DNA of 64,000 nt from Mycobacterium sp. NBC_00419 (GTDB lineage: Bacteria; Actinomycetota; Actinomycetes; Mycobacteriales; Mycobacteriaceae). This document shows positions 47,153-57,794 of this stretch, in pieces (position 1 is the stretch's first letter; every line of letters begins with the position of its first letter). The notes beneath the pieces were generated by a model. That model did not search any database and was not told the origin of the DNA. It saw only the letters and a list, made by a program, of their open reading frames with translations. A program made the translations under genes and the position numbers. The stretch covers positions 4,092,001 through 4,156,000 of the forward strand of contig NZ_CP107931.1 of assembly GCF_036023875.1 (NCBI RefSeq). The letters are read 5' to 3'.

Positions 47153-48073
47153 ATGTCGACCGAGGGCAGTACCAAGGCGATCCTGGCGGCCCTGACCGCC
47201 AACGCGGGTATCGCGGCGGCGAAGTTCTTCGGATTCTTCATCACCGGAAGTTCGTCGATGCTCGCCGAGGCGGTTCACTCGGTGGCCGACACCTCCAACC
47301 AGGGCCTGCTGCTGTTCGGTCAGCGCCAGGCCCGCAAAGAGGCGGACAGCCTGCACCAGTTCGGTTACGGCCGTAGCCGGTACTTCTATTCGTTCGTCGT
47401 GGCCCTGGTGTTGTTCTCCCTCGGCGCGATCTTCGCGCTCTACGAGGGCTACCACAAGATCTCGCACCCCGCGCCGCTGACCTCACCGATGGTGGCAGTG
47501 GTGATCCTCGGTGTGGCGATCACCTTGGAGACCTACAGCTTTCGCACCGCGATGGTGGAATCCCGTCCGCTCAAAGGGAAGGGCAGCTGGTGGCAGTTCA
47601 TCCGCCGCTCGCGTAACCCAGAGCTGCCGGTGGTGCTGTTGGAGGACACCGGCGCGCTGATCGGTCTGGTCTTCGCCCTGGCGGGTGTGGGTTTGACGAT
47701 CGTGACCGGCGACCCGATCTGGGACGGTGTGGGCACCATGTTCATCGGCGCCCTGCTGGGGGTGATCGCGATCATTCTCATGGTCGAGATGCACAGCCTC
47801 CTCATCGGTGAGGGCGCCACCGCCGAGGAGTGCAGTGCGATTCAGGCCGCCCTCGAGCAGACCCCGCATGTGGACCGCGTGATCCACCTCCGCACCCAGT
47901 ACCTGGGCCCCGAGGAAATGCTTGTCGGTGCCAAGATCGCGCTCGCTGCCAACATCGATCTGGCGACCGTGGCCGCCACCATCGACAACGCCGAGGCGGC
48001 GGTGCGGGCCAAGGTGCCCGCCGCCGCCGTCATCTACCTGGAACCGGATCTCGATCGCGCGCTGACCCGCTAG
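47153..48073 (+). CDS. Cation diffusion facilitator transporter
   Basis: This 306-aa CDF protein has about six membrane helices and conserved acidic/His positions: L-A-E-A-V-H-S-V-A-D in TM2, H-Q-F-G-Y-G-R-S-R-Y in the loop, and L-L-E-D-T-G-A-L-I-G-L in TM5. The last places Glu/Asp where His/Asp is usual, as in the ZnT9-like branch. It probably exports a divalent metal. GGAGG precedes ATG 47153. Its end overlaps the convergent FAD oxidoreductase by 44 bp. Confidence 0.9.
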   Translation: MSTEGSTKAILAALTANAGIAAAKFFGFFITGSSSMLAEAVHSVADTSNQGLLLFGQRQARKEADSLHQFGYGRSRYFYSFVVALVLFSLGAIFALYEGYHKISHPAPLTSPMVAVVILGVAITLETYSFRTAMVESRPLKGKGSWWQFIRRSRNPELPVVLLEDTGALIGLVFALAGVGLTIVTGDPIWDGVGTMFIGALLGVIAIILMVEMHSLLIGEGATAEECSAIQAALEQTPHVDRVIHLRTQYLGPEEMLVGAKIALAANIDLATVAATIDNAEAAVRAKVPAAAVIYLEPDLDRALTR

Positions 48074-49436
48074 CGGTGCGCCGCTGGGCCCACCACAGCG
48101 TCATGTTGTGGCGCACCGCCTCACCGACGATCCGCGGCGAGGGCGCCATGTACAGGCTGTCGAGCAGGCTGAAACGGCGCAGGAACCACTCCGCCAGAAC
48201 GGGATTCGTCTCGGCGGCGCCGAGGAACTGATCGAAGAGCTCACCCACCGGGCGGTACCACCACGGCGTACGGCCCCGGGCGCCGTGCAGAACGAGGTCA
48301 CCTATCGCGGTCATGGTCCACACCGGATACGTCACCCGTGCCGTCGCGCGGTTCAGCTCGGTAGCCAATTCGTCTGTGCCCGAGTCTAATAGGCGACGCA
48401 GCTGTGCTGCCTGGAGGAAGCTCATGGTCATGCCCTGCCCGTAGGTCGGGTTGTGACTGGCCACGGCGTCGCCGACGGGGACGATCCCGGCCGGAAAGCG
48501 GCGCAGCTTGTCATACCTGCGCCAGCGGCTGGCGGGATAGCGGTGGAAGGCGACCTCGCCCACCGGCTCGGCGGCGGCGATCGCGTTGACGTGCGCTTGG
48601 GGTAATAGCTTGGCGGCCAGCGAGCACATCTCGCTGAGGTTCTGTGGCACGGGCGTATTGCCCACCGTGAACGTGGTCAGTCCCCAGGTGTGGTCCTCGT
48701 AGAACAGCATGCCCAAACCGGCCGGCTGCTCGCGGGAGGCGCCCGCAACCACGACCTTCTCGGCGAGCAGGCCGTCGGGAATTGTTAATTGCATTGTGGC
48801 ATAGGTGATCCCGACATCGATGCTGTCCTCGCGTGGTCTGGCGAAGCCCCATTCATCGAGCCATGCCGGCAACCGGGTGCCGCGGCCGGTGGCGTCGACG
48901 ACCAGGTCGCAGCTCTCGAAGACCTGGCCGCCGCCGGGCTCGGCCAGCAGCACACCGGTGACCCGCTGGCGCTCACCGTCGAAGCGAGGGGCGTTGACAT
49001 CCCGGCGCCGGATCGCCACGTTCGGCAGCGCCGTGGTGCGCCGGCGGATCTGAAACTCCAGTTGCTTGCGGCTGGGCACATAGGTGGTGAACTCACGGCG
49101 CAGCCGGTGTGGGGTGCCCAGGACGTGACCGGCCGCACCGAAGTGGATGCTCTCGGGCCGGTTGTCGAGCTTGGGAACGCCGGCGGCCACCATGGCGTCG
49201 AGCAGCCCCGGATAGAGCGACTCGAGTTCGGCGGCCCCCCTGGCCATCAGGACGTGCACATGGCGGTCCTGGGGCACGGCATCTCGGTGGGCGGGAGCGT
49301 CGGGCAACGTGTCGCGGTCGTACACCGTCACCCGGTCGAAGAACTCCGAGAGCACCCGGGCCGTGCAGAGTCCGGCGATGCTCGCGCCGATGACGATTGC
49401 GTGGTGTCGCTGCGCGGGTTCGGTTGGTCTGCCCAT
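48030..49436 (-). CDS. FAD-dependent oxidoreductase (Rv3254-like)
   Basis: A 468-aa flavoprotein of the p-hydroxybenzoate hydroxylase-like/geranylgeranyl reductase-like class. It has an N-terminal FAD motif V-I-G-A-S-I-A-G-L-C-T-A and the second FAD site G-I-V-P-V-G-D-A-V-A-S-H-N-P-T-Y-G-Q-G. Long identity to Rv3254 is recalled; the substrate is not known. ATG 49436 is chosen over the longer frame. It diverges from alkB across a 142-bp region with a palindromic operator-like site, so the two may be co-regulated. Confidence 0.88.
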   Translation of the reverse strand: MGRPTEPAQRHHAIVIGASIAGLCTARVLSEFFDRVTVYDRDTLPDAPAHRDAVPQDRHVHVLMARGAAELESLYPGLLDAMVAAGVPKLDNRPESIHFGAAGHVLGTPHRLRREFTTYVPSRKQLEFQIRRRTTALPNVAIRRRDVNAPRFDGERQRVTGVLLAEPGGGQVFESCDLVVDATGRGTRLPAWLDEWGFARPREDSIDVGITYATMQLTIPDGLLAEKVVVAGASREQPAGLGMLFYEDHTWGLTTFTVGNTPVPQNLSEMCSLAAKLLPQAHVNAIAAAEPVGEVAFHRYPASRWRRYDKLRRFPAGIVPVGDAVASHNPTYGQGMTMSFLQAAQLRRLLDSGTDELATELNRATARVTYPVWTMTAIGDLVLHGARGRTPWWYRPVGELFDQFLGAAETNPVLAEWFLRRFSLLDSLYMAPSPRIVGEAVRHNMTLWWAQRRTASGSARDRDPVPGR

Positions 49437-49501
49437 GCCGGTCCTCGTACCCTCCCGCTTCGCCGGCCAACCCGGACCAGCAACTTTACAAAAGGATGGC
49501 G

Positions 49502-49536
49502 TTTGTCTAGACAGCCGACAAATCAACCTCTATAGT
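49502..49536 (+). promoter_or_regulatory. alkB promoter with overlapping palindromic operator
   Basis: TAGACA (49508-49513) and TATAGT (49531-49536) are 17 bp apart, a good primary-sigma promoter. A perfect 10-bp palindrome TGTCTAGACA (49504-49513) lies on the -35 box, and TTTGTC/GACAAA (49502-49507, 49517-49522) form a second inverted repeat. This is a likely binding site for the TetR regulator at the end of the operon. Confidence 0.65.
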
Positions 49537-49578
49537 CAACTCATCAATGGTGATGGCACTCACATGGAGGTATTGGTC

Positions 49579-50823
49579 GTGACGTCTCAGTTGGATGCCG
49601 GCACTGCCCGGGTCGAACCCACGCAGTGGCGGGACAAGAAGCGCTACCTGTGGCTGATGGGCCTGATCGCGCCCACAGCACTGATCGTGGTGCTGCCCGT
49701 CGTCTGGGGGATGAACCAGCTCGGCTGGACCGCCGCTTCGCAGGTGTTCTTCTGGGTCGGGCCGTTCCTGATCTACATGCTGCTGCCCGCGCTGGACCTC
49801 AAGTTCGGTCGCGACGGCCAGAACCCGCCCGACGAGGTGATGGAGTATCTGGAGAACGACAAGTACTACCGGTACTGCACCTACATCTTCATCCCGTTCC
49901 AGTTCGTCAGCCTGATCTTCGGCGCCTACATGTTCACCGCGTCGAACCTGAGCTGGCTGGGCTACGAGGGCGGCCTGAGCTGGTTCGCCAAGATCGGCCT
50001 GGCGCTCTCGGTCGGCGTGCTCGGCGGCACCGGCATCAACACCGCCCACGAACTGGGGCACAAGAAGGAGTCGCTGGAGCGCTGGCTGTCGAAGGTGACG
50101 CTGGCTCAGACCTGCTACGGCCACTTCTACATCGAGCACAACCGCGGCCACCACGTCCGTGTCGCCACCCCGGAGGATCCGGCGTCGTCGCGATTCGGTG
50201 AGACGTTCTGGGAGTTCCTGCCCCGCAGTGTCTGGGGGAGCGCCCGGTCGGCCGTCAAGCTCGAGGCGGCCCGTATCCGCCGGCTCGGCAAGAGCCCCTG
50301 GGACCCCCGGACCTGGCTGGGTAACGACGTGCTCAACGCCTGGCTGATGTCGGCGGTGCTCTTCGGTGCGCTGATCGCGGTGTTCGGTCCCGCCCTGATC
50401 CCGTTCCTGATCATCCAGGCGGTGTTCGGCTTCGCCATGCTCGAGTCGGTCAACTACCTCGAGCATTACGGGCTGCTGCGGCAGAAGAACGAGAACGGCC
50501 GTTACGAGCGCTGCTCCCCCCAGCACAGCTGGAACTCCGACCACCTGGTGACCAACCTGTTCCTCTACCACCTGCAGCGGCACAGCGATCACCATGCCAA
50601 CCCGACCCGGCGCTACCAGACGCTGCGCAGCATGGACGAGGCGCCCGAACTGCCGACGGGCTACGCGACCCTGATCGGCGTCACCTACCTGCCCTGGGTG
50701 TGGCGCAGGATGATGGACCACCGCGTGCTGGAGCACTACAAGGGTGACATCACCAAGGTGAACATCGACCCGCGGCGCCGCGAGAAGATCCTGGCCCGCT
50801 ATGGCGCGGGGGCCGGCGCATGA
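49579..50823 (+). CDS. alkB: Alkane 1-monooxygenase
   Basis: An integral-membrane diiron hydroxylase (414 aa) that oxidises n-alkanes to 1-alkanols using rubredoxin electrons. All histidine boxes are present: H-E-L-G-H-K, E-H-N-R-G-H-H, L-Q-R-H-S-D-H-H-A and the N-Y-L-E-H-Y-G-L motif. About six membrane helices are seen. The frame opens at ATG 49564, but GGAGG at 49567-49571 sits well before GTG 49579, which also matches the 416-aa M. tuberculosis protein. The stop overlaps rubA (ATGA). Confidence 0.96.
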   Translation: MTSQLDAGTARVEPTQWRDKKRYLWLMGLIAPTALIVVLPVVWGMNQLGWTAASQVFFWVGPFLIYMLLPALDLKFGRDGQNPPDEVMEYLENDKYYRYCTYIFIPFQFVSLIFGAYMFTASNLSWLGYEGGLSWFAKIGLALSVGVLGGTGINTAHELGHKKESLERWLSKVTLAQTCYGHFYIEHNRGHHVRVATPEDPASSRFGETFWEFLPRSVWGSARSAVKLEAARIRRLGKSPWDPRTWLGNDVLNAWLMSAVLFGALIAVFGPALIPFLIIQAVFGFAMLESVNYLEHYGLLRQKNENGRYERCSPQHSWNSDHLVTNLFLYHLQRHSDHHANPTRRYQTLRSMDEAPELPTGYATLIGVTYLPWVWRRMMDHRVLEHYKGDITKVNIDPRRREKILARYGAGAGA

Positions 50824-50993
50824 GCTCCTACAAGTGCCCGGTGTGTGACTACGTCTACGACGAGGCCAAAGGTGCCGCCCGGGAAGGCTTCCCGGCCGGC
50901 ACCACCTGGGCCGACGTTCCGGACGACTGGTGCTGCCCGGACTGCGGTGTACGGGAGAAGATCGACTTCGAAGCAATGGAGGTCAGCAAATGA
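50820..50993 (+). CDS. rubA: Rubredoxin, first
   Basis: A 57-aa rubredoxin with iron ligands in C-P-V-C-D and C-P-D-C-G. It carries electrons between a rubredoxin reductase and AlkB. The C-P-V-C-D-Y form, with Asp after the second Cys, is typical of the first of the two rubredoxins in actinobacterial alk operons (AlkG1 type). AlkG1-type proteins were reported not to replace the electron-donating AlkG2 type, so its exact job is open. It overlaps alkB and rubB by 4 bp each. Confidence 0.95.
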   Translation: MSSYKCPVCDYVYDEAKGAAREGFPAGTTWADVPDDWCCPDCGVREKIDFEAMEVSK

Positions 50994-51178
50994 GTGCGAG
51001 TGACTACAAACTGTTCATCTGCGTGCAGTGCGGATTCGAGTACGACGAGGCCAAGGGCTGGCCCGAAGACGGGATCGCACCGGGCACCCGCTGGGACGAC
51101 ATCCCCGACGACTGGAGTTGCCCGGACTGCGGCGCGGCCAAGTCCGACTTCGAAATGGTGGAAGTCGCCCGCGGGTGA
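50990..51178 (+). CDS. rubB: Rubredoxin, second
   Basis: A 62-aa rubredoxin with C-V-Q-C-G and C-P-D-C-G iron sites, the AlkG2-type form thought to donate electrons to AlkB. ATG 50990 overlaps the rubA stop; the longer frame upstream is an artefact. It is coupled to alkB through rubA and followed at once by the TetR gene. Confidence 0.95.
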   Translation: MSASDYKLFICVQCGFEYDEAKGWPEDGIAPGTRWDDIPDDWSCPDCGAAKSDFEMVEVARG

Positions 51179-51186
51179 CACCTGCG

Positions 51187-51819
51187 ATGTCAGCTACGCT
51201 CGCGCGTGTGACGAGGCCTCGGGTTCCCTATCCCGAGGCCTCGCGTGCGTTGCTACGGGATTCGGTGCTCGACGCCATGCGCGAGGAACTGCTCACCAAG
51301 GACTGGTCGGCGATCACCCTGTCCGATGTGGCCCGCACCGCCGGCATCAGCCGGCAGACCATCTACAACGAGTTCGGCTCCCGGCAGGGCCTGGCGCAGG
51401 GGTACGCCCTGCGGCTGGCCGATCGTCTCGTCGACGCCATCAACGACGCGATCACCTCCAACGTCGGCAACGTCTTTGCGGCGTTCTCCGAGGGCTTTCG
51501 GATGTTCTTCACCGAGTCGGCCGCCGACCCGCTGGTGATCTCCCTGCTCACCGGTGTCGCCAAGCCCGACCTGCTGCAGATGATCACCACCGACAGCGCG
51601 CCGATCATCACCCGAGCCTCCGAGCGGCTGACCGCCGCGTTCATCGACAGCTGGGTCGGCGCCAGCGACGAGGACGCCGGGGTGCTGGCCCGGGCGATCG
51701 TCCGGCTGGCGATGAGCTACATCTCGATGCCGCCGGAAGCCAACCACAACGTCGCCGCAGACCTGGCCCGTTTGATGACGCCGTTCGCCGAACGCTACGG
51801 TGTTATGGATATTCCCTAG
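51187..51819 (+). CDS. TetR family regulator of the alk operon
   Basis: A 210-aa regulator matching Rv3249c in length. The helix-turn-helix is in I-T-L-S-D-V-A-R-T-A-G-I-S-R-Q-T-I-Y-N-E-F. Actinobacterial alkB operons regularly end with such a gene (alkU/alkX), which represses alkB and responds to fatty acids. GTG 51175, overlapping the rubB stop, and GTG 51208 are alternative starts. The palindrome over the alkB -35 box is its most likely target. Confidence 0.9.
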   Translation: MSATLARVTRPRVPYPEASRALLRDSVLDAMREELLTKDWSAITLSDVARTAGISRQTIYNEFGSRQGLAQGYALRLADRLVDAINDAITSNVGNVFAAFSEGFRMFFTESAADPLVISLLTGVAKPDLLQMITTDSAPIITRASERLTAAFIDSWVGASDEDAGVLARAIVRLAMSYISMPPEANHNVAADLARLMTPFAERYGVMDIP

Positions 51820-51926
51820 CTGTCAGAGCGCCGACGCGCCTGTCCCGCGAGCCCGCAGGCTGGGGGTGTCGCCACCGCGCATCTGCGCGCTCACCGGCAA
51901 TGAACGAATGAAGAGGGCTCTATTCC

Positions 51927-53387
<1,461 letters not shown>

Positions 53388-53394
53388 TCCCGCA

Positions 53395-53450
53395 CGATTC
53401 TGCGTACAGATCGCCGTGTGACCGAAATCGGCGATCTGTGCGCAGACTCG
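53395..53450. repeat. Palindromic hairpin element after sahH
   Basis: Arms 53395-53416 and 53429-53450 pair at 20 of 22 positions around a 12-base loop. There is no T-tract. Like the 61-bp repeats near 37.8 and 38.8 kb, its right arm reads out to ACTCG and its left begins with a near match to CGAGT. It may be a related mobile palindrome or act as an RNA-stabilising hairpin for sahH. Confidence 0.8.
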
Positions 53451-53466
53451 ATGTAACCTCCGCCAG

Positions 53467-54771
53467 GTGCGATGGACGCGGTGGGTAATTGTCGTATGTG
53501 TCGGTGCCGCAACGGCATTCCCGCCACCGGCGCATGCTGACCGCGCCTGGGACCCGTACTACAACGAAGACGAGTACACCGAGTTCTATACGCCACCGAA
53601 TCCGTTGCCGCCGCAGCTGCAACCGGGCGATATCGTCCGCAGTGAACCCTCGCGGCTGGTGCTCGAGCCCTCCGGTCAACTCGGTGCGATCATGGCCACC
53701 GGAACCCGGGTCATGTACCGCAGCACCGACGGCCGCGGGAATCCCGACGTCGTCACCGGCACCTACTTCGAACCCGACAACGACTGGCCGGGGGCGGGGC
53801 CGCGTCCACTGATCGTCTACGGGCCGGGCACTCAGGGCCAAGGTGACCAGTGCGCGCCGTCGCGTCAGTTCAACCAGGGCTTCCACTGGGCGCCGTATCT
53901 GGATTTCACGTTCAACTACGAGGAGATGTTCGTCGCGACGATGGTGGCGCGGGGCTTCGCCATCTTCATGACCGACTACGAGGGCCTGGGCACGATCGGC
54001 GTCCAGCACACCTACGTCAACCGTCTCTCCGAGGGTCACGCCATGCTCGACGGCGCCCGGGCCGCGATGCGGCTCCCAGATACCTCGCTGAATCCACATG
54101 GGCCGGTTGCCTTTTGGGGCTACTCGCAAGGCGGCGGGGCGGCCGCCTCGGCTGCCGAGCTGGCCGCGACGTATGCCCCCGAGGAGCATGTCGTCGGCAC
54201 CTATGCCGGTGCCCCGCCCGCCGATCTGAAGGAACTGTTTCCCTACGCCGACGGCAGTGCGCTGGTGGGGGTGGTGGGGTACGCACTGAACTCGGTGATC
54301 GCCGCCTACCCCGAGCACGCCGACGAGATCCGCGCGACCCTGACCCCGCGTGGCGAGGACATGCTGAACAAGGTCGCCGACCAGTGCGTGGCAGAGACGT
54401 TGACCAAGTTCATGTTTCGCCATCTGCAGCCCTACTTCAACCGGGACCTCACCGAGCTGGTGAACTCCGAGCCGTTCTCCAGCATCTTCGACGAGCAGCG
54501 GATCGGCCGGCTCAAGCCCAACGCGCCGGTGCTCATCAACAGCAACCGCTACGACCCGCTGGTGCCGTGGACAGGCGCCAACCAACTCGGCCGCGACTGG
54601 TGTGCCCAGGGCGCCGACGTCGAATTCCGCACCAACGAGGAACCGCCGTTCCTGAACAAGGCGGTGGTCAATCATGCGCTGCCGATGCTGGTCGACGGTG
54701 AGGCCGCGATGCAGTGGATCGCCGACCGATTCAACGGGCTGCCGACCGCACCGAACTGCGGCCGGTTCTGA
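53467..54771 (+). CDS. Secreted lipase family (LIP) protein
   Basis: The 434-aa protein starts with a cleavable signal peptide (hydrophobic stretch to about A-H-A-D at residue 25). It is an alpha/beta hydrolase of the secretory lipase family. The nucleophile elbow is G-Y-S-Q-G-G; the likely Asp is in N-R-Y-D-P-L-V-P and the His near V-N-H-A-L-P. It should act outside the membrane on lipid esters. GTG 53467 is the likely start. It sits between sahH and tmk and is not obviously linked to either. Confidence 0.88.
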   Translation: MRWTRWVIVVCVGAATAFPPPAHADRAWDPYYNEDEYTEFYTPPNPLPPQLQPGDIVRSEPSRLVLEPSGQLGAIMATGTRVMYRSTDGRGNPDVVTGTYFEPDNDWPGAGPRPLIVYGPGTQGQGDQCAPSRQFNQGFHWAPYLDFTFNYEEMFVATMVARGFAIFMTDYEGLGTIGVQHTYVNRLSEGHAMLDGARAAMRLPDTSLNPHGPVAFWGYSQGGGAAASAAELAATYAPEEHVVGTYAGAPPADLKELFPYADGSALVGVVGYALNSVIAAYPEHADEIRATLTPRGEDMLNKVADQCVAETLTKFMFRHLQPYFNRDLTELVNSEPFSSIFDEQRIGRLKPNAPVLINSNRYDPLVPWTGANQLGRDWCAQGADVEFRTNEEPPFLNKAVVNHALPMLVDGEAAMQWIADRFNGLPTAPNCGRF

Positions 54772-54787
54772 GCACTAGGCTCGCTGC

Positions 54788-55420
54788 GTGCTGATCGTCA
54801 TCGAAGGCCTCGACGGAGCAGGCAAGCGCACGCTGACTCGCGGACTGCAGCAGGCCTTCGAGGCTGACGGCCGGTCGGTGACGACGTTGGCCTTCCCCCG
54901 CTACGGCGAGTCCATCCACGCCGACCTCGCCAGCGAGGCGCTGCACGACCGGCACGGCGACCTCGCCGAATCCGTCTACGCGATGGCGGTGCTGTTCGCC
55001 CTCGACCGGGCCGGCGCCAAAGAGCACATCGCGACGCTGTGCGCGGACTACGACGTCGTCATCCTGGATCGCTACGTCGCCTCCAACGCCGCCTACAGCG
55101 CGGCGCGGCTTTACCAGGGCGGCTCCGGTGAGGTGGTGTCGTGGGTGGGCGACCTGGAGTACGGCCGGTTCGGGCTGCCCAAGCCCGACCGCCAGATCCT
55201 GCTCGACGCCTCGGTCGAGCTGGCCGCCCAGCGGGCCCGGCAGCGCGCCGAGCAGGAGGCCGAGCGGGCCCGCGATGTCTACGAGCGCGACGACGGGCTG
55301 CAGCAGCGCACCGCCGCGGTGTATGCCGAACTGGCCGCCGCGGATTGGGGCGGCCCGTGGGTGATCATCGAGCCCGACATCGACCCCACCGAGCTGGCCC
55401 GGTCGTTGCACGCAGGGTAA
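54788..55420 (+). CDS. tmk: Thymidylate kinase
   Basis: A 210-aa P-loop kinase phosphorylating dTMP to dTDP. The P-loop reads G-L-D-G-A-G-K-R-T, the DR[YH] motif is L-D-R-Y-V-A-S-N-A-A-Y, and the lid arginines lie in the R-A-R-Q-R-A-E-Q region. The GTG start follows the lipase stop by 16 bp. It precedes mtrA as in other mycobacteria. Confidence 0.96.
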   Translation: MLIVIEGLDGAGKRTLTRGLQQAFEADGRSVTTLAFPRYGESIHADLASEALHDRHGDLAESVYAMAVLFALDRAGAKEHIATLCADYDVVILDRYVASNAAYSAARLYQGGSGEVVSWVGDLEYGRFGLPKPDRQILLDASVELAAQRARQRAEQEAERARDVYERDDGLQQRTAAVYAELAAADWGGPWVIIEPDIDPTELARSLHAG

Positions 55421-55473
55421 ATGTCGTGACGCGCCCGTGTGGTAGCCGGGGTTTGTCGCGATTCGGTGACACC

Positions 55474-56160
55474 ATGGACACCATGAGGCAAAGGATTCTG
55501 GTTGTCGACGACGATCCGTCGTTGGCCGAGATGCTCACCATCGTGCTGCGGGGTGAGGGTTTCGACACCGCGGTCATCGGCGACGGTTCGCAGGCGCTGA
55601 CGGCGGTGCGTGAATTGCGCCCCGACCTGGTGCTACTGGATCTCATGCTGCCCGGTATGAACGGCATCGACGTGTGCCGGGTGCTGCGGGCGGACTCCGG
55701 TGTGCCGATCGTGATGCTGACGGCCAAGACCGACACCGTTGACGTCGTGCTGGGCCTGGAGTCGGGCGCTGACGACTACGTGATGAAGCCCTTCAAGCCG
55801 AAGGAGCTCGTCGCGCGGGTCCGGGCGCGTCTGCGCCGCAACGAGGACGAGCCGGCCGAGATGCTCTCGATCGCCGACATCGACATTGATGTGCCTGCTC
55901 ACAAGGTGACCCGCGAGGGCGAGCAGATTTCGCTGACGCCGCTGGAGTTCGACCTGCTGGTGGCGTTGGCGCGTAAACCGCGGCAGGTGTTTACTCGAGA
56001 TGTGCTGCTCGAACAGGTGTGGGGTTATCGACACCCCGCCGACACCCGTTTGGTGAACGTGCACGTCCAGCGGTTGCGCGCCAAGGTCGAGAAGGACCCG
56101 GAGAACCCGCAAGTGGTGCTCACCGTTCGAGGAGTGGGATACAAGGCCGGACCGCCGTGA
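55474..56160 (+). CDS. mtrA: Response regulator MtrA
   Basis: An essential OmpR-type regulator (228 aa, same length as in M. tuberculosis) that controls dnaA, cell-wall hydrolase and division genes. The acidic pocket D-D-D follows V-V, the phosphorylated residue is Asp56 (L-L-D-L-M-L-P-G), and the switch Lys lies in M-K-P-F. The winged helix has L-T-P-L-E-F-D-L-L and [18 protein letters not shown] 55474 reproduces the known M-D-T-M start. The stop overlaps the mtrB start. Confidence 0.98.
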   Translation: MDTMRQRILVVDDDPSLAEMLTIVLRGEGFDTAVIGDGSQALTAVRELRPDLVLLDLMLPGMNGIDVCRVLRADSGVPIVMLTAKTDTVDVVLGLESGADDYVMKPFKPKELVARVRARLRRNEDEPAEMLSIADIDIDVPAHKVTREGEQISLTPLEFDLLVALARKPRQVFTRDVLLEQVWGYRHPADTRLVNVHVQRLRAKVEKDPENPQVVLTVRGVGYKAGPP

Positions 56161-57794
56161 TCCGAGCGCGCGTTCGCGGTCCCTGGGGGCGATCCGGCCC
56201 CTTGGTTCGGGGCACGAGCGCGCTGAGTCGGGCCGTCGCGCAGATTTGGCGCCGCTCGCTTCAGTTGCGGGTGGTCGTGTTGACGCTCGGGCTGTCGCTG
56301 GCTGTGATCCTGGTGCTGGGATTCGTGCTCACCAGTCAGATCACCAACCGCGTGCTCGACGTGAAGGTGCATGCCGCGACCGAGGAGATCGACAGGGCGC
56401 GCAACACCGTCAGCGGAATCGTCAGTGGTGAAGAGGCGCGCTCGCTGGACAGCAGCCTGCAATTGGCCCGCAACACCCTGATCTCCAAAACAGGTCAGTC
56501 GTCGGGGGCCGCGCTGGCCGGCACTTTCGACGCAGTCCTGATGGTGCCCGGTGACGGGCCGCGGGCGGCGACGGCGACCGGACCCGTCGAGCAGATCCCG
56601 AAGTCGTTGCGCGACTTCGTCAAAGCCGGTCAGGTCTCCTACCAGTACTCGACGGTGCGCACCGAGTCGTTCTCCGGCCCGGCGCTGCTGATCGGAACCC
56701 CGGTGCCGGCACGGGTGCCCAATCTCGAGCTCTATCTGGTGTTCCCGCTCAACAGCGAGGAAAGCACCATCACCCTGGTGCGGGGCACCATGGTCACCGG
56801 TGGTCTGGTGCTGCTGGTGTTGCTGTCCGGCATCGCGCTGCTGGTCTCCCGCCAGGTGGTGCTGCCGGTGCGCTCGGCGTCACGGATCGCCGAACGGTTC
56901 GCCGAAGGCCATCTTTCCGAGCGGATGCCGGTGCGCGGCGAGGACGATATGGCGCGGCTGGCGGTGTCGTTCAATGACATGGCCGAGAGCCTGCAACGCC
57001 AGATCACCCAGCTCGAGGAGTTCGGCAACCTGCAACGTCGGTTCACCTCCGACGTCAGCCACGAGTTGCGCACCCCGCTGACGACGGTGCGGATGGCCGC
57101 CGACCTGATCCACGACCACGCCGAGGAACTCGATCCGTCGCTGCGGCGCTCGACCGAGCTGATGGTCAACGAACTCGACCGGTTCGAGACCCTGCTCAAC
57201 GACCTGCTCGAGATCTCCCGGCACGACGCCGGTGTGGCCGAGCTGTCGGTGGAAGCGGTGGACCTTCGCTCGACGGTGAAAAGCGCGCTGGGCAACGTCG
57301 GGCATCTGGCCGACGACGCCGGAGTCGAGCTGCAGGTCGAACTGCCCGAGCAGGAGGTCATCGCCGAGGTCGACCCCCGCCGGGTGGAACGGATCCTGCG
57401 CAACCTCATCGCCAACGCCATCGACCATGCCGAACGCAGGCCGGTGCGTATCCGGATGGCCGCCGACGAGGACACCGTCGCGGTCACGGTCCGCGACTTC
57501 GGCGTCGGCTTGCGCCCCGGTGAGGAGAAGCTGGTGTTCAGCCGGTTCTGGCGATCCGACCCCTCGCGGGTGCGCCGCTCAGGCGGAACGGGGCTGGGTC
57601 TGGCGATCAGCATCGAGGACGCCCGGCTGCACCAGGGCCGCTTGGAGGCGTGGGGCGAGCCCGGCAAGGGAGCCTGTTTCCGGCTGACGCTGCCGCTGGT
57701 GCGTGGACACAAGGTCACCACCAGTCCGTTGCCGTTGAAACCCGTTGCGACAGAACGCCTGCGGCAGCGCGAGCCCGCGCAGGAGAGCGTGTGA
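56157..57794 (+). CDS. mtrB: Sensor histidine kinase MtrB
   Basis: The membrane partner of MtrA, 545 aa. Two transmembrane helices (about 38-60 and 210-232) flank an extracellular sensor. HAMP, HisKA with the phosphorylated His302 ([11 protein letters not shown]) and an HATPase domain ([16 protein letters not shown]) follow. The GTG overlaps the mtrA stop; the frame upstream is not used. The C-terminal tail is shorter than in M. tuberculosis (567 aa). Confidence 0.97.
   Translation: MIRARVRGPWGRSGPLVRGTSALSRAVAQIWRRSLQLRVVVLTLGLSLAVILVLGFVLTSQITNRVLDVKVHAATEEIDRARNTVSGIVSGEEARSLDSSLQLARNTLISKTGQSSGAALAGTFDAVLMVPGDGPRAATATGPVEQIPKSLRDFVKAGQVSYQYSTVRTESFSGPALLIGTPVPARVPNLELYLVFPLNSEESTITLVRGTMVTGGLVLLVLLSGIALLVSRQVVLPVRSASRIAERFAEGHLSERMPVRGEDDMARLAVSFNDMAESLQRQITQLEEFGNLQRRFTSDVSHELRTPLTTVRMAADLIHDHAEELDPSLRRSTELMVNELDRFETLLNDLLEISRHDAGVAELSVEAVDLRSTVKSALGNVGHLADDAGVELQVELPEQEVIAEVDPRRVERILRNLIANAIDHAERRPVRIRMAADEDTVAVTVRDFGVGLRPGEEKLVFSRFWRSDPSRVRRSGGTGLGLAISIEDARLHQGRLEAWGEPGKGACFRLTLPLVRGHKVTTSPLPLKPVATERLRQREPAQESV

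Noticed and set aside
51820..51926. A possible S-adenosylhomocysteine riboswitch before sahH
   Set aside because: A CAGGCT string and a GAGCGCC string are present, but the conserved core and pairing of that riboswitch could not be laid onto the sequence.
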